Assembly (NCBI GenBank): GCA_016288815.1
Contig: JAEELF010000046.1
Location: 1-64,000, forward strand
Direction: 5' to 3'
DNA: 64,000 bases
Origin: Ruminococcus sp.
Lineage (GTDB): Bacteria > Bacillota > Clostridia > Oscillospirales > Ruminococcaceae
Below are positions 16,869 to 26,011 of this stretch, piece after piece (the stretch's first letter is position 1; the number at the start of each line of letters is the position of its first letter). The position numbers and the translations under genes were made by a program. A model generated the notes under the pieces. That model did no database searches and was not told the origin of the DNA. It saw only the letters and a list, made by a program, of their open reading frames with translations.

Positions 16869-17915
16869 TCAGGTGCAGGCGCTCGTTACGAATTCGCTGT
16901 AGGTCTCATCGAGGTCGCCGTAGATGTATTCCTCGGCGGTGCTGCCGTTATACATAACTACGGTCGAGTCTGTCGGCTTATCAGCGACATACACCGATAC
17001 TACGCTGTTCGCGTTTATGTAAGCGAAGAAAGAATAATCGAAGTCGTATCCGATCTGGTCGCGCAGAGCTTCATTAAAGAGAGGAGGTCTGCCGGTCTCG
17101 TAGCCGCTTTTTTCGCGGCGCGTGAGCAGCAGGCAGCCCGGGGAGATGAGCTCTCCGCCCGCAGATATAGCGCTCTGCGTGTAGAAGCCTTGACTTTCCG
17201 CCTCGTCGAGCGCGTTCTCAACGTAGCCATACACAGTCTCGGCGATCTCTCCGAGTCTGTTCAGCTCATCATCGTCCTGGCTCGAGCCCGCGTACCACAC
17301 TTGGAGATCTATGCTGTTGTAGTACTCGTTGTAGAGCATGGGGAGGGTATATCCCTCAAATTCGTCAAGCGTATATCCAGCCTTGCCGAGCACATTGTCG
17401 TCGATGTTTTTTGCAACATAGGTCTGGAGCGGGTAGTCCCAGTTCAGGTATACGAGGTACTCATAGTCGTCAAGCTCCGGGAAATAGTCCTTTGCATAGT
17501 CGTGGAGCAGCTCGAAGTCAACGGAGGAGTCGTCCTTGTTGCCGTAGAAGCAGGGACCCACGGAAGTAGCCACGGCGTTGCGGACGTATGTGCCTTCGCC
17601 GTTGTTGAGGTCTACGCAGGAGTACTCGAATGCCTGCGCGATCTTTTCTGCCACATCGTCGAGGTCCTCGTCGGAGCTGCCGGGATTCGCGGAAGTTTCG
17701 GGGGAGCTGTCCTCAGTGGTATCCTCTTCCTCGTCCTTCTTTGACTTCCTCGACCTTTTTGAGGTTTCTTCCTCTTCCTCGTTATCGCTGTCTTCGTTTT
17801 CGTCACTGCCAGCCTCGACCTTTTCCTCAACATCCTTAGTGAGGCTGCACGACGCGAATGCACAGCCTGTCATAGTGCAGGCGAGCAGCAGAGCCAGTAT
17901 CCTTTTCAGCTTCAT
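16869..17915 (-). CDS. Acidic-linker lipoprotein (paralog 2)
   Basis: A 348-residue lipoprotein with a signal peptide closely matching paralog 1 (start MKLKRILALLLAC), a lipobox ending FASC and an acidic/Ser-rich linker to about residue 85. The C-terminal domain begins DEDLDDVAEKI, similar to the EDEDLDDVAMSL of paralog 1, so the two are true paralogs beyond the signal peptide. The family has no function I can name. An AGGAG site precedes the ATG. Confidence 0.8.
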   Translation of the reverse strand: MKLKRILALLLACTMTGCAFASCSLTKDVEEKVEAGSDENEDSDNEEEEETSKRSRKSKKDEEEDTTEDSSPETSANPGSSDEDLDDVAEKIAQAFEYSCVDLNNGEGTYVRNAVATSVGPCFYGNKDDSSVDFELLHDYAKDYFPELDDYEYLVYLNWDYPLQTYVAKNIDDNVLGKAGYTLDEFEGYTLPMLYNEYYNSIDLQVWYAGSSQDDDELNRLGEIAETVYGYVENALDEAESQGFYTQSAISAGGELISPGCLLLTRREKSGYETGRPPLFNEALRDQIGYDFDYSFFAYINANSVVSVYVADKPTDSTVVMYNGSTAEEYIYGDLDETYSEFVTSACT

Positions 17916-17956
17916 ATCATGTTCTCCTCAGGAACTCCGCGCAACTGCGCGTGAGA

Positions 17957-18826
17957 TCATTCCCATCTTGTGAGCTCGTGCTCGTCTCCGTTCTCGTCGG
18001 TGAGAGTGAGGGTATCTCCGTCGATCTCATACTCAAGGGTGCCGTTAGCGTCGAGGTCTCCGAAGATATCTGTGCTGCCGGAGAATTCCATAGTGCCGTC
18101 GCCGTTGTCTGTATACTGGATAAGGTCCTCGAAGTCGATGAAGAAGGACTTGCCGTCGATGATACCGATGATGCTGGTGGAGCCGGAGGTACCGCCGAGG
18201 CTGTCGGAGAATGCAGTATCCATGCCCTCTGCCATCATGCCGCTGGTGAACTTATATGTACCGTCGTAGTTCGATGTGGAGCCGGAGCCGGTAGATCTTG
18301 TAAGTGTGAGAAGGTCTGTGCCCTCCATGTTAACGCTGATAACGTCGCCGTCGTAGTCGATGTAGTCCTCAGCGATCTCCATGCCGGAGATGTAGAGCGA
18401 AGGATAATCGAAGTAGATCATCTCGGAAGCATCCACGCGGATAGAGATGTTGCCGTCATCCTTGATAACGAGACCGCCGATCATGCCGTCCTGTATCTCG
18501 CCGAGCGACCACTCGCCGACGAGCTCGGTGTCAGAGCTCTTCTTAGAGGACTTCTTGGTAGTTTCTTCCTCTTCTTCCTCCTCAGTCTCTTCCTCAGTCT
18601 CTTCCTCGGTCTCTTCTTCCTCTTCCTCGGACTTCTTGGTCTCTTCCTCTTCGTCCTCGTTCTCCTCGTCGTCCTTCTCGTCTTCTTCCTCTTCCTCGTC
18701 GCCGGCCTTATCGGACTTGGAGGTCTTCTCCTCCTTGTCGCCGTCCTCGTCGTCGCCGCAGGACGCGAATGCGCAGGCAGTCATCGTGCAGGCAAGAAGC
18801 ATTGCAAGTATTCTTTTCATTTTCAT
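17957..18826 (-). CDS. Acidic-linker lipoprotein (paralog 3)
   Basis: A 289-residue lipoprotein with the same signal peptide type (MKMKRILAMLLAC, FASC). The linker (about 25-100) is almost entirely Glu, Asp, Lys and Thr, with repeated TEEE units, and is followed by the positively charged KKSSKKSS. The C-terminal domain (about 103-289) is beta-rich: LVGEWSLG, then alternating strands, ending in HELTRWE. A similar beta domain occurs in the next gene, suggesting a lipocalin-like or DUF5640-like fold; this is a weak inference from the start 'GEW' and end 'L.RW' pattern. Confidence 0.8.
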   Translation of the reverse strand: MKMKRILAMLLACTMTACAFASCGDDEDGDKEEKTSKSDKAGDEEEEEDEKDDEENEDEEEETKKSEEEEEETEEETEEETEEEEEEETTKKSSKKSSDTELVGEWSLGEIQDGMIGGLVIKDDGNISIRVDASEMIYFDYPSLYISGMEIAEDYIDYDGDVISVNMEGTDLLTLTRSTGSGSTSNYDGTYKFTSGMMAEGMDTAFSDSLGGTSGSTSIIGIIDGKSFFIDFEDLIQYTDNGDGTMEFSGSTDIFGDLDANGTLEYEIDGDTLTLTDENGDEHELTRWE

Positions 18827-18883
18827 AATTATCTCTCCCTATTTTCTTTTATTATTTATAATCATGCGCAGAGCGCAGGATCA

Positions 18884-19753
18884 TCATTTTTCCCACCTTG
18901 AAAGGCTTATCAGCTCGCCGGCATTCGTCAGGAAGCTCATGCTGCTGCCGTTTATCTCGAACTCCGCGTAGCTGCCGTTGCCGGCGTCCGCTCCGAGCAG
19001 ATCGACGTTTCCCTTCATCGCGAGCATATTCCCGCTGACGGTGTAGGTGAACATATCCCCGAAGCTCATGTAGAAGGTCTCGCCGTCGATGCCGAAGGTC
19101 ACCTCCGCGTCGCCGCCGGGTATCCCGAGCTGTTCCTCGACAGTAGAGACGAGCGAATCGTACATCGCGCCGCTGACCAGCGTATACACGCCGTCGAAGC
19201 TGCTGCCGGAGGCGCTGTCTGTCCTTTTCAGCTCCATGAGAGGCGAGCTCTCCGTGCCGACCGTGAGCGTCGAGCCGTCGTAGGTGACGTCATCGACCTG
19301 CTTGCCGCAAACAAAAAAGCTGCCGCCGGAGAAGTAGAGCTGCTCCGAGAAGTCAACGAACACTGAGCCGCTCCCGCCGAAGAATCCCAGCCCTACGCTC
19401 AGACCGTCGGAGCTGCTTATCAGCCAGCGCCCGGTGATATCTCCGCCGGGGTCGTTGTCGGTCGTGGTCTGCGGGTCAGTGGGATCAGTCACGGGTGCGG
19501 ACGTGCTCTCCACGGGGGAGACAGTCTCAGCCGCTGCCGTGGTGGTATCGGTATCGCCGGGTATGTCCGCGGGAGCGTCAGTCTCAGCGGGGCTGAGCTC
19601 CGAGCTCTCTGCGCGGGGAGCGCTCTCCTGTATGCTGACGGAGCCGGGCGCAGATGAGCCGTCGCCCGCAGCCGCATTTCCGGCGCTGCTGCATGAAACA
19701 GCTGAGCCGCAACACAGCGCGCACGCTATGAAAAATGCCGCAAACCTGTTCAC
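18884..19753 (-). CDS. Lipoprotein related to paralog 3
   Basis: A 289-residue lipoprotein starting at GTG 19753, 6 nt behind a GGGAGGG site; an in-frame TTG upstream overlaps that site. The lipobox ends AVSC. Instead of an acidic linker it has a Ser/Thr/Pro/Ala-rich one (about 25-110). The C-terminal domain matches paralog 3 in layout: a start GRWLISSSDG, YFSGGSFFVCGKQVDDV against YFDYPSLYISGMEIAED, and an end LISLSRWEK against HELTRWE. It is the first gene of the minus-strand lipoprotein run. Function unknown. Confidence 0.78.
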   Translation of the reverse strand: MNRFAAFFIACALCCGSAVSCSSAGNAAAGDGSSAPGSVSIQESAPRAESSELSPAETDAPADIPGDTDTTTAAAETVSPVESTSAPVTDPTDPQTTTDNDPGGDITGRWLISSSDGLSVGLGFFGGSGSVFVDFSEQLYFSGGSFFVCGKQVDDVTYDGSTLTVGTESSPLMELKRTDSASGSSFDGVYTLVSGAMYDSLVSTVEEQLGIPGGDAEVTFGIDGETFYMSFGDMFTYTVSGNMLAMKGNVDLLGADAGNGSYAEFEINGSSMSFLTNAGELISLSRWEK

Positions 19754-19966
19754 GCAAGTCCCTCCCAAGATACTTTTTTTCTATTATATCACGGCTTTCC
19801 GGCAATTTCAAGGGCTTCTTCAAAAAGTCGCTGAAATGTAATTAAATCTTAATTATATCTCCTGCATTTTGTAGAAACTGCACTGCATATCCCCGCAAAT
19901 GCCGGGAAATAGACTTAATGCACAGAAAAAGGCGCGAAGCAGCGGGCAATTTCTACGCGGCGGCTC

Positions 19967-19995
19967 TTGATATCTTCCCGCACAAATGATATACT
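19967..19995 (+). promoter_or_regulatory. Promoter of the riboswitch / P-type ATPase transcript
   Basis: TTGATA at 19967-19972 and TATACT at 19990-19995 are 17 nt apart. The expected transcription start (about 20002) coincides with the first paired base of the riboswitch. The rest of the gap 19754-19966 holds nothing I can name. Confidence 0.75.
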
Positions 19996-20002
19996 TGTCT
20001 TA

Positions 20003-20146
20003 AATAAGAGGGAGTAGCTTCACTGCATAGTGCAGCGCCGTCCGCATCGCCATAGCCGCAGCCTGTGAGCTGCCGGGCGGACGAAAGCGTATCGCTTCAA
20101 GCAAGACTTTTATTGCACGACGGTTGCAATAGAGGTCTATTTTTTT
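20003..20146 (+). promoter_or_regulatory. yybP-ykoY (manganese) riboswitch with terminator
   Basis: The aptamer has the family's two conserved parts: GGGAGTAGC after P1 and ACGAAAGCG...CAAGCAAGAC before the closing strand. P1 pairs AATAAGAG (20003-20010) with CTTTTATT (20107-20114). The competing terminator is a continuous 14-bp hairpin, 20104-20117 with 20125-20138 (two G-U pairs), followed by seven T. The P1 3' strand lies inside the terminator's 5' arm, so the two folds exclude each other. Mn2+ binding should stabilise P1 and permit transcription. It controls the P-type ATPase frame starting at 20183, a known target class of this riboswitch. Confidence 0.93.
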
Positions 20147-20182
20147 GCACGCCGGAAAATCTGAACATACAGGAGAGAGAAA

Positions 20183-22768
20183 ATGAACTATTTCAGCATG
20201 GACGGACAAAGCGTCGTCAGCGAGCTCGGCTCGGACAGAGAGCGCGGACTCACCGACGAACAGGTATTCAAAAGCCGCGAAAAATACGGCGAGAACGCGA
20301 TCTCCGAGGAGAAGAAGAAAAGTCTCTTCATGATATTCCTCGAGCAGTTCGCTGACCTTCTGGTAATAATCCTCATCATCGCCTCGATAATATCAATGCT
20401 CACAGGCGAGATAGAGAGCACTATCATTATCCTCGTCGTTATCGTGATGAACGCGATACTCGGCACCGTGCAGCACGTCAAGGCGCAGAAGTCGCTCGAC
20501 AGCCTCAAAGCCATGAGCGCACCCTCCGCGAGAGTCATAAGAAACGGCGCCCAGACCGAGATACCCGCCTCCGAGGTCGTTGTCGGAGATATCCTCCTCA
20601 TGGAAGCAGGAAACGTTGCCGCCGCGGACGGACGTCTCCTCGAAGCGGCGTCCATGCAGGTTAACGAGAGCGCCCTCACCGGCGAATCGCTCAATGTGAC
20701 CAAATCCACGGAGGCGATAGACACTCAGGAGCTCGCGCTCGGCGACCGCGTCAACATGATATACTCCGGCTCGAACATCTCCAACGGACGTGCAGTTGCG
20801 GTAGTGACGGGCGTCGGCATGGACACTGAGATAGGCAAGATCGCCTCGCTCATGCAGAACGCGAAGAAGAAAAAGACTCCGCTGCAGGTCAGCCTCGACA
20901 AGTTCAGCAAGGTGCTGTCGATCGTCATCATCGCGGTATGTATCGTGGTGTTCCTGATGACCTACTTCATCAACAAGCAGCCCGTCGGCGACGCCCTGAT
21001 GTTCGCGGTGGCTCTCGCAGTCGCGGCGATACCCGAGGCGCTCAGCTAGATAATCACTATCTCCCTCGCCATCGGCACGCAGAAGATGTCGCGCCAGAAG
21101 GCGATAATCAAGGACCTCAAGGCGGTCGAGGGACTCGGCTGCGTATCCATAATCTGCTCCGATAAGACCGGTACTCTCACCCAGAACCGCATGACGGTCC
21201 GTGAGCTTACCTACCCCTGTGAGCGCGCTGAGAAGGAGCTCCTCCTCGCAATGGCGCTCTGCAACGACGCTGCGAAGTCCGGCGACCAGTGGCTCGGCGA
21301 TCCGACCGAGACCGCGCTCTCCGATTACCTCGGAAACGACGAGTACCTCCGTATCCGCGAGGAAAATCCCCGTGCGGACGAGATACCCTTCGACAGCGAC
21401 CGCAAGCTCATGATCACCGTACACGTTTTCGGCACGGTACGCACAGCCTACACCAAGGGCGCCGTGGATCAGCTCATGCCGAGGATAAAGTTCATTCTCG
21501 ATGACCGCGAGATAAGACCTATAACAGACGCCGACTTCGACACGATAAAGGCTGAGAACCTGCGCTACTCCAATAACGGTATGCGCGTTCTGGCTTTCGC
21601 AAAGAAGATACTCACCTCCGACGACCCCATGATCCTCGACGACGAGTGCGACTACGTCTATATCGGTCTCACGGCAATGACCGACCCGCCCCGCGAGGAG
21701 AGCAAGGCTGCCGTTGCGGAGTGTATCTCCGCGGGCATAAAGCCCATAATGATAACCGGCGACCACAAGCTCACTGCTGTGGCGATCGCCAAGGAAATTG
21801 GCATTTACAAGGACGGCGACCTCGCTATGGACGGCAATGAGCTCGACGCCATATCTGACGAGGAGCTCTCGGCAAAGCTCGAGAAGGTCTCGGTCTACGC
21901 GCGTGTTTCGCCCGTACATAAGATACGAATAGTTGACCTCTGACAGAAGAAGAACATGGTAGTCGCGATGACCGGCGACGGCGTAAACGACGCTCCCGCG
22001 CTGAAAAAGGTGGACGTCGGCGTGGCTATGGGCATCACTGGAACTGAAGTCTCCAAGGACGCCGCTTCGATGATACTCGCGGACGACAACTTCGCGACGA
22101 TAGTCAAGGCGGTCGCGAACGGACGCTGCATCTACAGCAACATCAAGAACGCGATAAAGTTCCTGCTTGCGGGCAACGCAGCAGCGATAATGGTCGTGCT
22201 CATCACCACGATATTCAACCTGCCGCTGCCGTTCACTGCGGTACACCTGCTGTTCATCAACCTCCTGACCGACTCGCTCCCGGCGCTCGCGCTCTGCATG
22301 GAGCCCATGCAGCCCGGCGTCATGAAGGAGAAGCCGCGCTCGTCCGATGAGTCGATACTCAACAAGGAGAGCGGCGTGTACATCGCATTCCACAGCATTA
22401 TCATCGCGGCTTGCGTAATGATCGCGTTCATGATAGGCAAGAGCTGCACCGATTCCGCAGCAACGGCGAGCACAATGGCTTTCGCGACGCTGTGTCTGGC
22501 GCGTCTTTTCGAGGGCTTCGACAGCCGCGGAAAGTACTCTCTTGCTAAGCTAGGCATAGGCACGAACCTCTTCTCCCTCGGAGCATTTTTCCTCGGAGCG
22601 GCGTTCCTGACCTGTGCGCTGATGATAGCTCCCGTACACGGCTTCATGAACGTCAGCGACGCATTCACAGCGAAGAATCTGCTCCAGGTAGCAGGACTTG
22701 CAGTGATACCGTTCGCGGTGACACAGGTGCTGAGAATGGTGCGCGAGGCAGTCACCAAAGCAGAATAA
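20183..22768 (+). pseudogene. P2-type Ca2+/Mn2+-transporting ATPase, broken by two in-frame stops
   Basis: The whole 861-codon frame encodes a PMCA/PacL-type P-type ATPase. It has the actuator motif TGES, the M4 PEAL motif, the phosphorylation motif DKTGTLT, the hinge TGDGVNDAP and C-terminal membrane helices. Two stops interrupt one continuous frame: TAG at 21047-21049, directly after PEALS, and TGA at 21941-21943, directly after KIRIVDL. Homologs commonly have a small residue at the first site and Trp at the second, so each stop is one base from a sense codon (TCG, TGG). No frameshift is visible and all motifs are intact. Its role, with the manganese riboswitch, would be Mn2+ or Ca2+ export. 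Recent decay, sequence error or recoding are all possible. Confidence 0.9.
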
Positions 22769-22782
22769 CCCACAGATAAAAA

Positions 22783-22820
22783 ACCGGCAGATACGTCATC
22801 GCGTACCTGCCGGTCATTTT
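22783..22820. terminator. Intrinsic terminator between convergent genes
   Basis: A long hairpin, ACCGGCAG with CTGCCGGT extended by four more pairs past one A-C mismatch, is followed by T-rich sequence. It lies 14 nt after the ATPase frame and 8 nt from the end of the minus-strand lipoprotein gene. Confidence 0.8.
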
Positions 22821-22827
22821 TATGCAA

Positions 22828-23664
22828 TTAATATGAGGAGACGCCGGAGGCTATCTCCGCGAATTCACCTGTGGGCACAGCCTCGATGAAATCGAGCACA
22901 CTGCTGTCATAGGTGAAGTATACCAGGAACGCCACGATCCCAGGATTGTTTTTTATTGAGAGGTATACTGAGAACTCTTCTCCGGGGACGGCAGAGACGT
23001 TGGTTCCGGAAATGGAAAAGATGTCGTCGGAAAGGAGCGCCCGCGGCTGAAGTGCGGTGTTTACGGCTACAGTGCTGTTGAGCAGCGCGTTAGGGTAAAC
23101 GGACATACCCTTGTAATTTGCAATGTCAGTTTCGTACTTGATAACGGTCTCGCAGTCCGGAGCGTCGTCCTTCACACGGAATCGGAGCTGAACAAATTCG
23201 TTTTCAAACACATAATCCTTGTTTTTGGAGATATCCAGCCACATGAAGTGCTTTTTTACAATATCGCCGGCAGCCTCACATTCATCGTCGCCGAATGTAA
23301 ACTCAACTTTATCTACCAAAGGATCCTGCTGTGCAGCGGTCGTATCCTGAGGGATATCGTCGTCCTCGACGTCATTTTCGTCCTCTGTGACGTCCTCTGT
23401 GGTGTCCGGCTCCTCGCTGTCCTCAGAGCTGTCGTCAGAGCTGTCGTCGTTATGTCTTTCCCTGCGCTTGTGACGGGTAGTCTCTTCCTCTTCGTCCTCT
23501 TCCTCTTCCTCGCCTTCGCTGTCAGGCTCATCTTCGTCGTCGGACTCCTCGGAATGGGACTTCTTCCCAGAGGTATCGTCTGCGCCGACGTCACTGTCGC
23601 CGCACGACGCGAAGGCGCACGCAAGAGTTGTCAGTGCAAGGATTGCAGCTAATAGTCTTTTCAT
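22828..23664 (-). CDS. Lipoprotein with acidic linker and partial cohesin-like C-terminus
   Basis: A 278-residue lipoprotein. Its signal peptide ends ACAFASC, like the 15.7-18.8 kb group, and a long Asp/Glu/Lys/Arg linker runs to about residue 105. A beta-rich domain follows (about 110-215). The last 60 residues resemble the first strands of a cohesin: NVSAVPGEEFSVYLSI, then GIVAFLVYFTYDSSVLDF. A full cohesin is about 140 residues; here the frame stops after about 60, right before a terminator. The ATG at 23664 has an AGAGGA site; the frame extends further but without support. The cohesin link is by pattern and should be tested. Confidence 0.75.
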   Translation of the reverse strand: MKRLLAAILALTTLACAFASCGDSDVGADDTSGKKSHSEESDDEDEPDSEGEEEEEDEEEETTRHKRRERHNDDSSDDSSEDSEEPDTTEDVTEDENDVEDDDIPQDTTAAQQDPLVDKVEFTFGDDECEAAGDIVKKHFMWLDISKNKDYVFENEFVQLRFRVKDDAPDCETVIKYETDIANYKGMSVYPNALLNSTVAVNTALQPRALLSDDIFSISGTNVSAVPGEEFSVYLSIKNNPGIVAFLVYFTYDSSVLDFIEAVPTGEFAEIASGVSSY

Positions 23665-23677
23665 GAAAGATATCCTC

Positions 23678-25993
23678 TTAACCTTCTGTCTTTTCATCGC
23701 CGGTGACGGTGAGCTTGTCGCCGTCCGCGCCGACTGCTATATTGCTGATACCGGAGGCGTTCTCGATGATGAGCTGTGCTATCTTATCCTCGATGTCCTG
23801 ACGGATGACGCGCCTGATATCGCGGGCGCCGTAGGGCTTGCCGTAGGACTTTTCCGCGATGAGCGCGAGTGCCTCGTCGGAGTAGCTGAGGGTGATGTCC
23901 TTTTCTGCGAGCGGCTCCTTCATCTCGTCGAGCATGAGCGCTGCTATGCTCGCGAAGTCCTCCTTGGAGAGCTGCCTGAACACTACCACCTCGTCGATAC
24001 GGCTGATGAACTCGGGGCGCAGGAAGTCGCGCAGCCCCTTCATCGCCTTGTCGCGGGTTATCTCCTCGGCGGTGCGGTTGAAGCCGACGCCCGTGGTCTT
24101 GTCGGTAGAGCCGGCATTGGAGGTCATGCAGATTATCGTGTTCTCGAAGTTGACCGTGCGCCCGTGAGCGTCATCGACCTTGCCCTCGTCGAGTATCTGC
24201 ATGAGGATATTCATTACGTCAGGGTGTGCCTTTTCTATCTCGTCGAAGAGAATGACGGAGTAGGGCCTGCGGCGCACCTTTTCGGTGAGCTGACCTGCCT
24301 CGTCGTAGCCGACGTAGCCGGGAGGCGAGCCTATCATTCTCGCGACGGAGTGCTTTTCCATATATTCGGTCATATCGAGCCTTATCAGCGGCTCGGGCGA
24401 GTCGAAGAGCTCCTCCGCGAGCGCCTTTACGAGCTCGGTCTTGCCGACGCCCGTGGGTCCCACGAATATGAACGAAGCCGGTCTGCGGCGCTTGTTGAGG
24501 TGTACCCTCGTGCGCTTTATCGCGCGCGTGAGCAGCTCTACAGCCTCGTCCTGTCCGAGTACGCGGTGCTTGAGGTTCTCCTCGAGCTTCGCTATCTTCA
24601 GGAATTCGGTCTCCGCGATCTTGCTCGCCGGGATACCGGTCCACAGCTCCACGACCTTGGTTATGTCGCCGAGCTCGACCTGCACGCTCTCAGCCTTGTG
24701 GCGCAGGGTCACCTCGGTCTCACGGGCGTGTATGAGCTTGCCCTTGACCTCCGCGAGCGCCTGATAGTCGATGTCGTTCTGCTCGGTAATACTTTTTTCC
24801 ATGCCTTCGAGGACGCTTATCTCCTTTTTGAGCTTGTTGTGCTCGGCTATCTCGGGGGAGCGTATGCACGCATGAGCGCAGCCCTCGTCGAGCAGGTCTA
24901 TCGCCTTGTCGGGGAGGAAGCGGTCGGTGATGTAGCGCTCGGAGAGCACCGCGCAGACTCTCACGAGGTAGTCGGAGATGTGTACCTTGTGGTAGTCCTC
25001 GTAGTATTTCTTTATCCCGAGGAGCACACTGACGGTGTCCTCGATAGTGGGCTCAGCGACCGTTACAGGCTGGAAGCGGCGCTCAAGCGCGCTGTCCTTT
25101 TCGATGTACTTGCGGTACTCGCCGAAGGTCGTCGCACCGATGACCTGCACCTCGCCGCGCGAAAGTGCGGGCTTTAGGATATTCGCGGCGTTCATCGAGC
25201 CCTCGGAGTCGCCTGCGCCGACGAGATTATGCACCTCGTCGATGAAGAGGATTATGTTCCCCTCGCGCTTCACCTCGTCCACGAGCCCCTTGACGCGGCT
25301 CTCGAACTGTCCGCGGAACTGGGTCCCTGCAACGAGCGCAGTGAGGTCGAGGAGGTAGAGCTTCTTGTCAGCGAGGTTGAAAGGTACGTCGCCCTCGTTT
25401 ATGCGCTGGGCTATGCCCTCGGCGATGGCGGTCTTTCCGACGCCGGGCTCACCGATGAGGCAGGGGTTGTTCTTTGTTCTTCTTGAAAGTATCTGGATAA
25501 CGCGGGCTATCTCCTTGTCTCTGCCGATTATGCGGTCGAGCTCGCCGTCAGCAGCCTTCTGCGAGAGATTGGTGCAGTAGCTGCCGAGGAACTTGAGCTC
25601 CTTGGCTTTTTTGTCCTTGCGTCCGAAGAGCCCGCCGCCCTTCTTTTCGGTCTTGGGCTTTTCGCCGGACTCGGGCTCGGAGGCGGGAGCGTCCTTTTCG
25701 GGCTCGCTGCTGTCGTTCTTACCGCCGCCGAACATATTCGACAGGAACTCGGGCATGAGTCCCGAGCCGCCCATCTCGAAGCTGTCGCCGTCGAGCATAC
25801 TCATCATCTGGTCGGAGAGCTGATCTATCTCCTCGTCGGTGATGCCGAGCTTATCCATATATTCGGTGACCTGCGGGATCTTGCGCTCTCTTGCGCAGGT
25901 AAGGCAGAGCCCTTCGTTCTTTTTTTCGCTGCCCTGCATAGATGTTATGAACACTACGGCGGGTCTTTTCTTACAGTTGCTGCACATTATCAT
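23678..25993 (-). CDS. ClpE-like AAA+ unfoldase (Hsp100)
   Basis: A 771-residue two-ATPase chaperone. An N-terminal zinc finger (Cys4, Cys7, Cys30, Cys33) is the ClpE hallmark. A charged Gly/Glu/Lys linker follows (about 80-130). NBD1 (about 135-375) has Walker A GEPGVGKT and Walker [11 protein letters not shown] short coiled middle domain lies at about 385-440. NBD2 (about 470-700) has Walker A GPTGVGKT and Walker [15 protein letters not shown], and the C-terminal D2-small domain ends the protein. It should unfold proteins for ClpP or refold aggregates. An AGGAGG site lies 11 nt before the ATG. It is 13 nt from the downstream lipoprotein gene, so the two may share a transcript. Confidence 0.92.
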   Translation of the reverse strand: MIMCSNCKKRPAVVFITSMQGSEKKNEGLCLTCARERKIPQVTEYMDKLGITDEEIDQLSDQMMSMLDGDSFEMGGSGLMPEFLSNMFGGGKNDSSEPEKDAPASEPESGEKPKTEKKGGGLFGRKDKKAKELKFLGSYCTNLSQKAADGELDRIIGRDKEIARVIQILSRRTKNNPCLIGEPGVGKTAIAEGIAQRINEGDVPFNLADKKLYLLDLTALVAGTQFRGQFESRVKGLVDEVKREGNIILFIDEVHNLVGAGDSEGSMNAANILKPALSRGEVQVIGATTFGEYRKYIEKDSALERRFQPVTVAEPTIEDTVSVLLGIKKYYEDYHKVHISDYLVRVCAVLSERYITDRFLPDKAIDLLDEGCAHACIRSPEIAEHNKLKKEISVLEGMEKSITEQNDIDYQALAEVKGKLIHARETEVTLRHKAESVQVELGDITKVVELWTGIPASKIAETEFLKIAKLEENLKHRVLGQDEAVELLTRAIKRTRVHLNKRRRPASFIFVGPTGVGKTELVKALAEELFDSPEPLIRLDMTEYMEKHSVARMIGSPPGYVGYDEAGQLTEKVRRRPYSVILFDEIEKAHPDVMNILMQILDEGKVDDAHGRTVNFENTIICMTSNAGSTDKTTGVGFNRTAEEITRDKAMKGLRDFLRPEFISRIDEVVVFRQLSKEDFASIAALMLDEMKEPLAEKDITLSYSDEALALIAEKSYGKPYGARDIRRVIRQDIEDKIAQLIIENASGISNIAVGADGDKLTVTGDEKTEG

Positions 25994-26011
25994 CAGGGAT
26001 AGTTCCTCCTG

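Noticed and set aside
20393..22393. A 666-codon minus-strand frame over the ATPase
   Set aside because: It mirrors the P-type ATPase, which has family motifs; the antisense product is His/Arg/Val-rich with no recognisable domain.
20183..22768. A variant genetic code reading TAG or TGA as sense
   Set aside because: Other genes here end at TAG and TGA in the normal way (for example the sigma factor and the first ABC permease), so the two stops in the ATPase are local.
23663..25177. A 504-codon plus-strand frame over the ClpE-like gene
   Set aside because: Pure shadow of GC-rich antisense codons; the minus-strand ClpE-like protein is fully motif-supported.
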